A DNA stretch of 7,646 nt, from the NCBI GenBank assembly GCA_026710525.1, contig JAPOQT010000249.1, positions 1 to 7,646 on the forward strand, in the 5' to 3' direction. This stretch comes from Pseudomonadota bacterium. Lineage in GTDB: Bacteria > Bdellovibrionota_B > Oligoflexia > Oligoflexales > Bin106. Within the stretch, counting starts at the first letter, position 1, and every line of letters starts with the position of its first letter. The notes under the pieces are model-generated. The model was given only the letters and a program-made list of their open reading frames with translations, was not told the origin of the DNA and searched no databases. Shown in pieces: positions 1 to 5,829 of the stretch. The position numbers were made by a program, and so were the translations under genes.

Positions 1-93
1 ACAAGGAGTTTGATAAAGTAGCTCCCTTGAACATGTACCACCTTCTTGTTCAATAATATAATCAAGAATTTCCTGTAACCTCTCTTTCGGCAT
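1..93 (-). CDS. Partial CDS, unrecognised, possibly a helix-turn-helix-type protein (3' end outside window)
   Basis: An ATG at 93-91 overlaps the TAA of the preceding 65-residue gene (TAATG junction) and opens a frame with no stop to the left edge. The 31 visible residues start MPKERLQEILDYIIEQEGG and continue with TCSRELLYQTPC. An amphipathic helix, a Gly-Gly turn and a second Arg-Glu-Leu-Leu helix resemble the first half of a winged-helix DNA-binding domain, but this is only a shape resemblance in a short fragment. An in-frame TAA lies 27 bases upstream of the ATG, so the start is well bounded. A weak AGG lies about 12 bases upstream, so translation would depend mainly on coupling to the upstream gene. 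The composition (many Glu, Leu, Ile) looks coding. The function is unknown. Confidence 0.45.
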   Translation of the reverse strand, partial: MPKERLQEILDYIIEQEGGTCSRELLYQTPC

Positions 94-290
94 TAATTTT
101 TGGTACCTGCCACCATGTTATGAAGAGTGGTGGCAGGATAAAAACTCCATGCGAAACAGTTTTCATCATTGGTCCAAGATGTTTTCTTGTTATATGGCAT
201 AGGGCCTTCCATGAGGTCTATGGCACCCGAGTAGACTAAACGGCATGACGTGAAAATAAAACATAACAACACTAAAACAGTGCTAACCAT
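93..290 (-). CDS. Small hypothetical protein with hydrophobic N-terminus, possible lipoprotein (65 aa)
   Basis: I do not recognise this protein. Residues 4-14 are a short hydrophobic segment followed by FTSC (13-16), which resembles a lipobox. Phe at -3 is atypical and no positive charge precedes the segment, so either a lipoprotein or an N-terminally anchored peptide is possible. The remaining 49 residues are polar and aromatic-rich with one more Cys (45) and several Trp, Tyr and Phe, which suggests a small extracytoplasmic domain. The ATG start is supported by GGAG 7 bases upstream (298-301) and by a TATAAT-like -10 at 315-320. The stop overlaps the start of the next gene, so the two are probably co-transcribed and coupled. 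An alternative is a chance ORF, but the SD, promoter and downstream coupling argue against that. Confidence 0.5.
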   Translation of the reverse strand: MVSTVLVLLCFIFTSCRLVYSGAIDLMEGPMPYNKKTSWTNDENCFAWSFYPATTLHNMVAGTKN

Positions 291-314
291 AGGAGAGCTC
301 CATTACTGTTGTTT

Positions 315-320
315 ATTATA
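315..320 (-). promoter_or_regulatory. Candidate -10 element for the 65-aa gene
   Basis: On the minus strand the sequence reads TATAAT, an exact -10 consensus, 25 bases upstream of the ATG at 290. Transcription would start near 308 and leave a leader of about 18 bases containing the GGAG. No good -35 is visible: the hexamer at 17-base spacing reads TCTGTA. The promoter would be weak or activator-dependent. The inverted repeat at 321-351 fills its spacer. Confidence 0.35.
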
Positions 321-351
321 TCGCTTAAATATATCTATACAGATTAAGCGA
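321..351. repeat. Inverted repeat TCGCTTAA / TTAAGCGA, operator-like
   Basis: Perfect 8-base arms at 321-328 and 344-351 are separated by 15 bases, giving a centre-to-centre distance of 23 bases, about two helical turns. The repeat abuts the TATAAT-like -10 of the downstream minus-strand genes and covers the spacer and -35 position, as a repressor site would. As RNA it could also form an AU-rich hairpin, but neither side has a proper U-tract for termination on the minus strand. The regulator is unknown. The HTH-like product starting at 93 is one candidate. Confidence 0.45.
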
Positions 352-470
352 AAAAGTCAGGAATGGTAGGAAGTTTTTCGTTATGTTGTTTGTGACGGCT
401 TGCGAGCAGGCTAATGATCTGGGGACAGTCTCTCATAATCCCTATTTATCAAAATCGTAAGAAACACGGG

Positions 471-1034
471 TCACTTTCCCTGATATTCTTGGTTGTCTTT
501 GGCATTGAGAGATTTTTTAGTAGCAAAAAAGTTTTGCATGAGCTCTTGTGATTCTTGCTCTTTCACTCCTTGAATGTAAGTAAATTTATGGTTGCTTTTT
601 GGTGTGTTATTAAGACTACCAAGAGCGCCAAATTTTTTATTCTGAGCACCGTAGACGACTAAGGGAATTCGCGACTGGATAATGGCCCCCACACACATAA
701 GACACGGCTCAATGGAGGTATATAAAACACAGTGACTGAGTCGCCATGAGCCAAGGATGGCTGAGGCCCGTTCAATAGCGATGATTTCAGCGTGGGCCGT
801 GGGTTTTTGTAAAAGTTCTTTTTGATTACTACCAGTGGCTAGAAGAGATGATCGACCGGTGTAACGGTCTTCTGAGGTATGTAAATAGATAATAACAGCG
901 CCAATAGGTACGTCAGTGACTAACTTAGATGATGAGGCACCTTTCGCCAAAGACAAAGCAAAACTCATCCAGACTTCATGATTTAGATTAAGGTTAGCAC
1001 TGCGGAGAAATTTCGGTGACAATTGATGGGTCAT
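471..1034 (-). CDS. tadA: tRNA-specific adenosine deaminase TadA
   Basis: A zinc-dependent deaminase that converts adenosine-34 to inosine in the wobble position of tRNA-Arg(ACG) in the cytoplasm, needed to read CGA, CGC and CGU codons. From this ATG the protein has 187 residues. The DVPIGAVII segment (about 41-49) corresponds to the family's EVPVGAV. The catalytic signature PTAHAEI holds the zinc His81 and proton-shuttling Glu83. PCLMC (110-114) supplies the two zinc Cys. YGAQNKKFGALGSL (128-141) matches the family's conserved C-terminal strand and loop. The frame is open up to a TTG at 1049 inside the glmS 3' end. I prefer the ATG at 1034 because neither start has a clear SD, and the ATG leaves a 7-base gap after the glmS TAA, typical of coupled operon genes. 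It is the last gene of the glmU-like/glmS operon. The N-terminus is slightly longer than in E. coli. Confidence 0.9.
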   Translation of the reverse strand: MTHQLSPKFLRSANLNLNHEVWMSFALSLAKGASSSKLVTDVPIGAVIIYLHTSEDRYTGRSSLLATGSNQKELLQKPTAHAEIIAIERASAILGSWRLSHCVLYTSIEPCLMCVGAIIQSRIPLVVYGAQNKKFGALGSLNNTPKSNHKFTYIQGVKEQESQELMQNFFATKKSLNAKDNQEYQGK

Positions 1035-1041
1035 GGTTATC

Positions 1042-3036
1042 TTATTCAACAGTTACTGATTTAGCTAGATTTCTTGGTTGATCAACATTGTGACCTAAAT
1101 GAACAGCCACATGATAGGCGAGTAGCTGTAAAGCTATGGTACAGCATAAGCTTTGCAGCAAAGGAGAGGCGAGTGTTGGCACACTGATAATGTGCTGGCA
1201 TAAACCAGTGAGACGAGTGTCCTTCTCTTCTGTACATACGGCAATCACCTTGCCACCTCGAGCACAAACCTCCTCAATATTTGATAACATTTTTGTGTAA
1301 TGATTATCTTTAGGCACGATAGCGATGAGATACATCTGAGAATCTACGAGAGCAAGAGGGCCATGTTTTAATTCTCCAGCTGGATAGGCTTCGGCATGAA
1401 TATAAGAAACTTCCTTGAGTTTTAAGGCGCCTTCACAAGCAACAGCCACTCCCGTGTGCCGACCAATAAACAAACAGCTTTTTTCACCAGCAATTTTACT
1501 GGCAATGATTTTAATATTTTGTTCAAGGTCTAAAGTTTGCTCGAGGGCGGTTCTTAGTTGACTAAGCTGTTGGGATGGAAATGGCACAGGGATGCCTTTA
1601 ATAGTGCCAAACTCTAAAGCTAACAGGTAAAGAGAGAGTACTTGGGCCGTAAACGCTTTTGATGATGCTACTCCAATCTCGCTGCCGACACGGGTGAGAA
1701 GAGATGATGTAGCTGTCCGACTAAGGGAGGAATACTCAACATTACAAATAGCCAGCACCTGAGCCCCAGCATCTAAGGCATGGTTTACTGATGCTAAAGT
1801 ATCTGCGGTTTCACCAGACTGGGACACGGCAATGACTAGGGTATGGGGGGTAATAATAGGAGATCGATATCTATATTCGCTTCCTTGAGACACCCCACAA
1901 GGAATACCGGCTTCTCCTTCTAAGGCGAGTGCCCCTAACAGACCGGCATAAAATGCACTGCCACAACCGACAATATGAATGTGGGTGATCATATTCAGGT
2001 TGAGCTTAGTGAGTCCGAGTTCTGTGTGATTCAGAGAGTGTGAGTTCGGCGCGAGGAAACGAGATACTAACTGACTTAGAACTCGAGGCTGTTCATAAAT
2101 CTCTTTGTACATGTAATGGGGAGCGTCACCAAGATCATCATCGTCTTCAGATGATGAAAAGCTAGTTAGATTAAGATCATGATAGGTTTGGCCTGGTTGT
2201 GTCTTGAGAGAACCTGATACCCCTGTTAGTGCTTGATAAAAATTATGACTTAGTATTCCGACGTCACCATCTTCCAGAAACAGCAATTTTTTCGCGTAGG
2301 ATTGGATAGCAAAGGCATCTGAGGCTAGGAAAGCCCCGACATCAGAAAAGCCAAGGACCAGTGGTGATCCTTGTTTGATGACAAAAATCTTGTCATAATC
2401 TTTTTCTGAAATGATTGCCATGGTAAATGATCCCTCGAGTAGTTCAGAGAGAGTTACCACGGCTTCTTCGAAAGTCGAATATAACTGGGTGAGCTCATAA
2501 AGCTTTGATAGGGCGACTTCTGAGTCGGTGTCACTCAGGAAAACTGGTTTTAGATAGTTTTTTTGTTTTAGATTGTTTTTTAGCTCCTCTGCGTTCTCAA
2601 TAATACCATTATGTACGAGCGCAAGTCCTCGTTGACGGTGAGGATGAGCATTTATGGAGGTTGGTGGTCCGTGGGTAGCCCACCGGGTATGGGCAATACC
2701 TAAGACGGCGTGATTAGGTAAGTAATCAAGTAAAGGCTCTAATTTTGAGACTTTGCCGGATGATTTTTGTAATGCGATTTTATAGTTGGGTGCCAGCTGT
2801 TCTTCATCGGTTGCCAGTTTGGTGTTTTCATCGGCCATTAAAGCCAAGCCACAGGAGTCATAACCGCGATACGTGAGTTTTTTTAACCCTGAAAAAAGAA
2901 ACTGTTTGCCAGAAAACAACCTGTCACCTGTGACTTCACTGTCGTTTGGGCGGTTATTTAAATGGAGGTGATGATTGAATGGTGTTTCAGGAGTAGTCTG
3001 ATCGACTGCTGTCACAAAACCCACTATCCCGCACAT
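1042..3036 (-). CDS. glmS: Glutamine--fructose-6-phosphate aminotransferase (isomerizing) GlmS
   Basis: Makes glucosamine-6-phosphate from fructose-6-phosphate and glutamine, the first committed step of UDP-GlcNAc synthesis. The N-terminal glutaminase domain (1 to about 260) starts MCGIVG with Cys2 as nucleophile. It has YRGYDS (56-61), HTRWATHG (116-123), HNGIIEN (142-148) for the oxyanion Asn/Gly, and SDTDSE (168-173). KEIYEQP (311-317) marks the linker. SIS domain 1 shows GCGSAFYAG (357-365) and SQSGET (405-410). SIS domain 2 shows EGALKLKEVSYIHAEAY (535-551), ELKHGPLAL (555-563) and the canonical C-terminus DQPRNLAKSVTVE with Lys659. At 664 residues it is longer than the usual 605-615, mostly because of about 30 extra residues between FVTAVDQ and LKKLTYRGYDS. 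The ATG start is fixed by the catalytic Cys2 and by AGAGG 6 bases upstream (3043-3047). It lies 58 bases after the glmU-like gene and just before tadA. Confidence 0.97.
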   Translation of the reverse strand: MCGIVGFVTAVDQTTPETPFNHHLHLNNRPNDSEVTGDRLFSGKQFLFSGLKKLTYRGYDSCGLALMADENTKLATDEEQLAPNYKIALQKSSGKVSKLEPLLDYLPNHAVLGIAHTRWATHGPPTSINAHPHRQRGLALVHNGIIENAEELKNNLKQKNYLKPVFLSDTDSEVALSKLYELTQLYSTFEEAVVTLSELLEGSFTMAIISEKDYDKIFVIKQGSPLVLGFSDVGAFLASDAFAIQSYAKKLLFLEDGDVGILSHNFYQALTGVSGSLKTQPGQTYHDLNLTSFSSSEDDDDLGDAPHYMYKEIYEQPRVLSQLVSRFLAPNSHSLNHTELGLTKLNLNMITHIHIVGCGSAFYAGLLGALALEGEAGIPCGVSQGSEYRYRSPIITPHTLVIAVSQSGETADTLASVNHALDAGAQVLAICNVEYSSLSRTATSSLLTRVGSEIGVASSKAFTAQVLSLYLLALEFGTIKGIPVPFPSQQLSQLRTALEQTLDLEQNIKIIASKIAGEKSCLFIGRHTGVAVACEGALKLKEVSYIHAEAYPAGELKHGPLALVDSQMYLIAIVPKDNHYTKMLSNIEEVCARGGKVIAVCTEEKDTRLTGLCQHIISVPTLASPLLQSLCCTIALQLLAYHVAVHLGHNVDQPRNLAKSVTVE

Positions 3037-3094
3037 AAGTAACCTCTTAGGGTAATTATTGTGATATTGAATGGAGTTGTCATAGTAAAACTTA

Positions 3095-3973
3095 TCAAGT
3101 TGCCGAAGTCATCAGATGATCGAGTGTTCTTTTTTGTTCCTGACTATTGACGCCGAGAAAATAAGCTGATTGATTGGCGACAATAAAACTGGTTTTATGC
3201 TTGGGAGCTTGTTCGATAATATCAGTGAGATAGTACTCCCGGCTTTCAGGGTTCAGGGGAACCTGGTTTAACCAAGTAAATAGTTTTTTTGTTGTGGCTA
3301 TCATCACCCCAGAATAACAGAGAGTGATCTTTTTTTCTTGAGGAGAAGCATGTTTCTCCTCAACGATTTTCACCAGTTGATGATCATCATCAAGGACCAT
3401 TCTGCCATAACCATAGGGATGATCAAAATGACAGCCTATGAGAGATAACTGAGAGTGGTTGCGGTGATGATCGGTGATGAGTTTTTTCATGGTATGGAGG
3501 CATAAGGCTGGTGTGTCACCAGGACATACCAGTACTGAATAAGGTGCGGGTTGTGTTTGCTGGTAAAACTCAGTGTGTTGCGTCGTGAGTAGTTTGCCTG
3601 CACAGTAACTAGGTGGTGTGATTTCAGGCCAAAGGAAGCTGGCACAGGCGGTAGCATATGCGGTGCCATGGGGATCTTTTTGTAAACACACTGAGAGTTG
3701 AGGGATTTTTCTAGGGTGATTCGCGGACCAAGAGCGCACACATTTTGTGAGCACAGGAAGAAACTGTGTGAAGTTTTTTTCCCATAAAATAACACAAATA
3801 AGATCAAGAGGTAGCTGACTCATGGTGCCGAGAATATGCTCAATAATCGTTTTATGACCGATGGTATGAAGTGACTTAGGCTGGTGACTCGCCATTCGGC
3901 TACCTCGTCCTCCAGCAAGGATAACCCCCACTGTTTTTGTTGGAGTAGAATAAGAGTTTGACAAAAAAGGCAT
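3095..3973 (-). CDS. glmU: GlmU-type UDP-N-acetylglucosamine pyrophosphorylase, single-domain (no acetyltransferase domain)
   Basis: Predicted to make UDP-GlcNAc from GlcNAc-1-P and UTP in the cytoplasm. The Rossmann-like nucleotidyltransferase fold opens with ILAGGRGSRM (18-27) and Lys33 in QPKSLHT. HGTAYATA (102-109) corresponds to QLGTGHA. PGDTP (151-155) gives metal-binding Asp153. YGYGR (187-191), VEEK (204-207), REYYLTDII (245-253) and GVN (274-276, metal Asn276) follow. Tyr220 in LCYSG sits where GlmU normally has the sugar-contacting Asn. About 30 extra residues lie between HGTAYATA and PGD (about 113-145). The protein ends in the linker helix at 292 residues, against roughly 450 for bifunctional GlmU, so the left-handed beta-helix acetyltransferase domain is absent. 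The next 58 bases do not encode it, so I see no frameshift. The start is bounded by an upstream in-frame TAA, but no SD is visible. First gene of the operon with glmS and tadA. Linkage to glmS supports this role over another sugar nucleotidyltransferase. Confidence 0.85.
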   Translation of the reverse strand: MPFLSNSYSTPTKTVGVILAGGRGSRMASHQPKSLHTIGHKTIIEHILGTMSQLPLDLICVILWEKNFTQFLPVLTKCVRSWSANHPRKIPQLSVCLQKDPHGTAYATACASFLWPEITPPSYCAGKLLTTQHTEFYQQTQPAPYSVLVCPGDTPALCLHTMKKLITDHHRNHSQLSLIGCHFDHPYGYGRMVLDDDHQLVKIVEEKHASPQEKKITLCYSGVMIATTKKLFTWLNQVPLNPESREYYLTDIIEQAPKHKTSFIVANQSAYFLGVNSQEQKRTLDHLMTSAT

Positions 3974-4009
3974 GATCGTAGCGCTGTTAGGTTAGTATGG
4001 TCGACAAAT

Positions 4010-4024
4010 GACAAAGACTTTGTC
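4010..4024. repeat. 15-base palindrome GACAAAG-A-CTTTGTC upstream of the glmU-like gene, with a third half-site
   Basis: The arms 4010-4016 and 4018-4024 are perfect 7-base inverted copies around a single base. A direct copy, GACAAAT, sits immediately to the left at 4003-4009. The outer half (CGACAAA, 4002-4008) also pairs perfectly with TTTGTCG (4019-4025). The cluster begins about 30 bases upstream of the ATG at 3973, in the promoter or 5' leader of the operon. It could be an operator or a leader RNA hairpin. The binding factor is unknown. Confidence 0.55.
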
Positions 4025-4191
4025 GGATAGCTCAAGTGTATCAGGATGATGAGCAAAAATCAGTATTTACTCGTATTTGATTCATCCATATAATACTCTT
4101 TTACAAGATTTATAGCTTGAAAAAACAGTAAGCATTAAAATAAATATAATATTATGTTGATTATTTTAAATAAATATTTTATAATTACATA

Positions 4192-4220
4192 ATGTTAGAG
4201 TCTTAGTCAGAATCTAACAT
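4192..4220. repeat. Long inverted repeat ATGTTAGA / TCTAACAT, operator-like or RNA hairpin
   Basis: Perfect 8-base arms (4192-4199 and 4213-4220) continue inward, after one mismatch, with TCT/AGA (4201-4203 and 4209-4211). That makes 11 pairs in 12 positions with a 5-base loop. It lies 66 bases before the TTG start of the plus-strand lipoprotein gene and on the upstream side of the divergent operon. Both flanking genes point away from it, so a terminator role is unlikely. A regulator site or a hairpin in the lipoprotein mRNA leader fits better. Confidence 0.5.
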
Positions 4221-4274
4221 CAGTACAGTAACGTCTTGTCACTTAATTATACATACACACAACGTATCATCCAT

Positions 4275-4278
4275 GAGG
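4275..4278 (+). promoter_or_regulatory. Shine-Dalgarno that decides the TTG start of the lipoprotein gene
   Basis: GAGG lies 7 bases before TTG at 4286. The ATG at 4273 overlaps this SD and is out of frame, so it is not the start. Only the TTG codons at 4286 and 4289 give a complete lipoprotein signal peptide. Confidence 0.6.
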
Positions 4279-4285
4279 TTTTATT

Positions 4286-5476
4286 TTGTTGCAAAATCCA
4301 GTAAAAAAACTATTCCGGCGGTCTTTGTCTTTTTTAAGGTGGGGCATCATCATTGGTTTGCTGTGTTATATTTCTTCTTGTGGTAACAACCTGTCCTCAA
4401 TGTCAGGACATGATTCTTCTGAGCTTAACACAATATTTCAGGATGGCTATCAGCTATTTCTCACCCCTGTAGATCTTGATTTTGTCGGCAAAGTACCACC
4501 ATCTCATCTGAGATATCGTCAGAATGTGCCAGCGAGTGAAACAGATACTTATTATGAGTTTCGTCTTTGTCTTTATGAAAATCAGGAGGTTTTAGATTAT
4601 TCTTGTATCAACCCTTTTTATGGTGAGGAAGGGCCTTTGGTGGTGAATCTTTATACCCTGAAAACGATTAAAAATCCCTTGGAAAAAATTGGTGTTTTTC
4701 TTGATCAGATGCTTTTTATGTTATTTGATATTGCCGATTTAGTGGTCGATCACACGGCAGCATCACTCCTGGTGTCGGGGCTATCAGCGGCGGGACTATA
4801 TCAAGGATACAAGTTACATAGGTGGATGTCTTTGTGGTCTTATAAGGAGATGCATACATTTGCTCGATCAGCTGAATTTAAGGCCCTTGGTTTGAATCGT
4901 TTTCAGTGGCATAATCAGCCAGGGAAACTGCTTTTTGCTATGTTAAGGTCAGGTGTTTGGCAGCAAAACCCTAAGCTCGTGGCAGCGGCAATGAGAATAG
5001 CTAGTCAAAAAATCGCGAAGTCAGGAGTGAAGGTATTCGGTCGGTTCTCTCAGGCCACAGTATACTTAACCGCTTTGTCCTTAGTGATTTACTCGATTTT
5101 GCCAGAAAAGTATCAAACAAAAGTGCGTTCCACTCTTGCCATCCAAGCCGGCACATTAAAAAATATGTCAAATGAGGTTCTTGGACCATTGGTAGAGCTA
5201 GGTGATAATGATGGGGAAAATGATTTAGCTCGTTTTGCTATATCTTGGAATGAAAACACCATCTTTGATGAGTCTTTAAAAAGAGAAAAGTTACTACCCA
5301 TGTCAGGGGTTCGGATGATACCAGAAATTGGCAGATTTTTAGCTGATCTCACTCGCCCTTATATTCTTGATATTAAAGGTTATTGTTTACCTGTTAAATC
5401 GAAGACATTTCCGAATGCTCTGTCTTTGGGAGCTCCTGAAACATTGATGTTTCCGAAAGACTGTTTTGAGTTATAA
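4286..5476 (+). CDS. Predicted lipoprotein of unknown function (396 aa)
   Basis: I do not recognise this protein. A basic n-region (K7, K8, R11, R12, R18), a hydrophobic stretch (about 19-29) and the lipobox ISSC (29-32) predict signal peptidase II cleavage and lipidation at Cys32. Gly at +2 would not favour inner-membrane retention. The mature part has a soluble N-terminal region with Cys95 and Cys107, then hydrophobic helices at about 136-154, 157-172 and 258-272, and a C-terminal region with Cys367 and Cys393. The paired spacing suggests two disulfides, which would fit an envelope location. The start is TTG at 4286: GAGG (4275-4278) lies 7 bases upstream and no in-frame ATG or GTG precedes the signal peptide. 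A second TTG follows directly. The gene stands alone, divergent from the glmU-like operon and convergent with the decarboxylase gene. Codon use looks coding throughout. Confidence 0.85.
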   Translation: MLQNPVKKLFRRSLSFLRWGIIIGLLCYISSCGNNLSSMSGHDSSELNTIFQDGYQLFLTPVDLDFVGKVPPSHLRYRQNVPASETDTYYEFRLCLYENQEVLDYSCINPFYGEEGPLVVNLYTLKTIKNPLEKIGVFLDQMLFMLFDIADLVVDHTAASLLVSGLSAAGLYQGYKLHRWMSLWSYKEMHTFARSAEFKALGLNRFQWHNQPGKLLFAMLRSGVWQQNPKLVAAAMRIASQKIAKSGVKVFGRFSQATVYLTALSLVIYSILPEKYQTKVRSTLAIQAGTLKNMSNEVLGPLVELGDNDGENDLARFAISWNENTIFDESLKREKLLPMSGVRMIPEIGRFLADLTRPYILDIKGYCLPVKSKTFPNALSLGAPETLMFPKDCFEL

Positions 5477-5737
5477 CCTGAGTTCATGAGTTGTTTGGCG
5501 CTTTAGTGCCACCATAGAGCAGAAAAATGGTCTGATGGGAATAATTGTCATATTCAATATAATATTCGCTAACAATTTTGGGTTATGTATGCTTAAAAAA
5601 CACCAGCATGTTCTCAAGCAAAAACAGTTATTTGATGTTGATGTCCCAAACTCACTGTGAGAGGAGCCTGGTGATGAGAGTGCTTTTTGATAGGAAAAAA
5701 GGGTATCGTTAGATATTAAGTTTCTCGTGGTTGACAC
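5471..5737 (-). CDS. Doubtful small ORF, hypothetical (88 aa)
   Basis: The GTG start at 5737 has a good SD, AAAGGA, 6 bases upstream. The product is poor in acidic residues and rich in Ser, Thr, Asn and Cys (a CFCLRTCWCF cluster at about 38-47), which looks more like translated spacer than a real protein. Its TAA at 5473-5471 abuts the TAA of the convergent lipoprotein gene. No family is recognised. It is recorded only because of the SD and because it lies in otherwise empty sequence. Confidence 0.2.
   Translation of the reverse strand: MSTTRNLISNDTLFSYQKALSSPGSSHSEFGTSTSNNCFCLRTCWCFLSIHNPKLLANIILNMTIIPIRPFFCSMVALKRQTTHELRL
5496..5511 (+). terminator. Hairpin just after the lipoprotein gene, weak terminator candidate
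   Basis: TGGCGC and GTGCCA pair over 6 bases (one G-U) around a TTTA loop, 20 bases after the stop at 5476. No T-run follows, so it is not a classical intrinsic terminator. It may protect the mRNA 3' end or assist Rho-dependent termination. Confidence 0.3.
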
Positions 5738-5781
5738 AGGTTATCCTTTACCCAGGAATAAGATGGTATCTTTTTCCTATT

Positions 5782-5829
5782 AAAAAAAATTCTCTGAAAA
5801 ACAAAAAATTATCTAGTATTCAGAAGAAT
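5782..5829 (-). terminator. Candidate Rho-independent terminator of the decarboxylase gene
   Basis: On the minus strand an arm reading ATTCTTCTGAA (5829-5819) pairs with TTCAGAGAAT (5798-5789). That makes 10 pairs with one bulged base and a loop of about 20 bases, followed directly by eight T. The stem is AT-rich and lies about 125 bases past the stop at 5954. It has the right orientation and T-tract but is not strong. Confidence 0.35.

Larger units (their letters stand above)
3974..4285. other. Divergent AT-rich regulatory region between the glmU-like operon and the lipoprotein gene
   Basis: These 312 bases must hold the promoters of both outward-facing units. I see no gene. The middle (about 4130-4195) is extremely AT-rich, with a 10-base palindrome ATAATATTAT (4146-4155), and could be curved or act as UP-element DNA. 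Two inverted repeats flank it, at 4010-4024 near glmU and 4192-4220 near the lipoprotein gene. TTGTCA at 4236-4241 resembles a -35 on the plus strand, but no -10 follows at proper spacing. ATTATA at 4246-4251 gives a minus-strand TATAAT without a good -35. I cannot place either promoter firmly. Confidence 0.6.

Noticed and set aside
344..436. A 30-codon minus-strand ORF between tadA and the 65-aa gene.
   Set aside because: Only AGGG at a too-short 3-base spacing supports it, an in-frame TAA lies just upstream, and the product resembles nothing known.
1035..1049. TTG at 1049 as the tadA start.
   Set aside because: It would overlap glmS by 8 bases, has no better SD, and adds only five residues with no family match. 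ATG at 1034 is preferred.
3037..3094. A frameshifted remnant of the GlmU acetyltransferase domain after the stop at 3095.
   Set aside because: Only 58 bases separate the stop from glmS, far too little, and no hexapeptide-repeat pattern is visible.
3037..3094. A glmS ribozyme upstream of glmS.
   Set aside because: The spacer is much too short for the ribozyme core, which is a Gram-positive feature. A plain SD is present instead.
3820..4056. A 78-residue minus-strand ORF overlapping the start of the glmU-like gene.
   Set aside because: It runs out of frame over sequence that clearly encodes the GlmU nucleotide-binding motif, so it is a shadow.
5535..5660. A 41-codon plus-strand ORF with a hydrophobic start.
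   Set aside because: No SD, no recognisable family, and it overlaps a competing minus-strand ORF. Not enough to call a gene.
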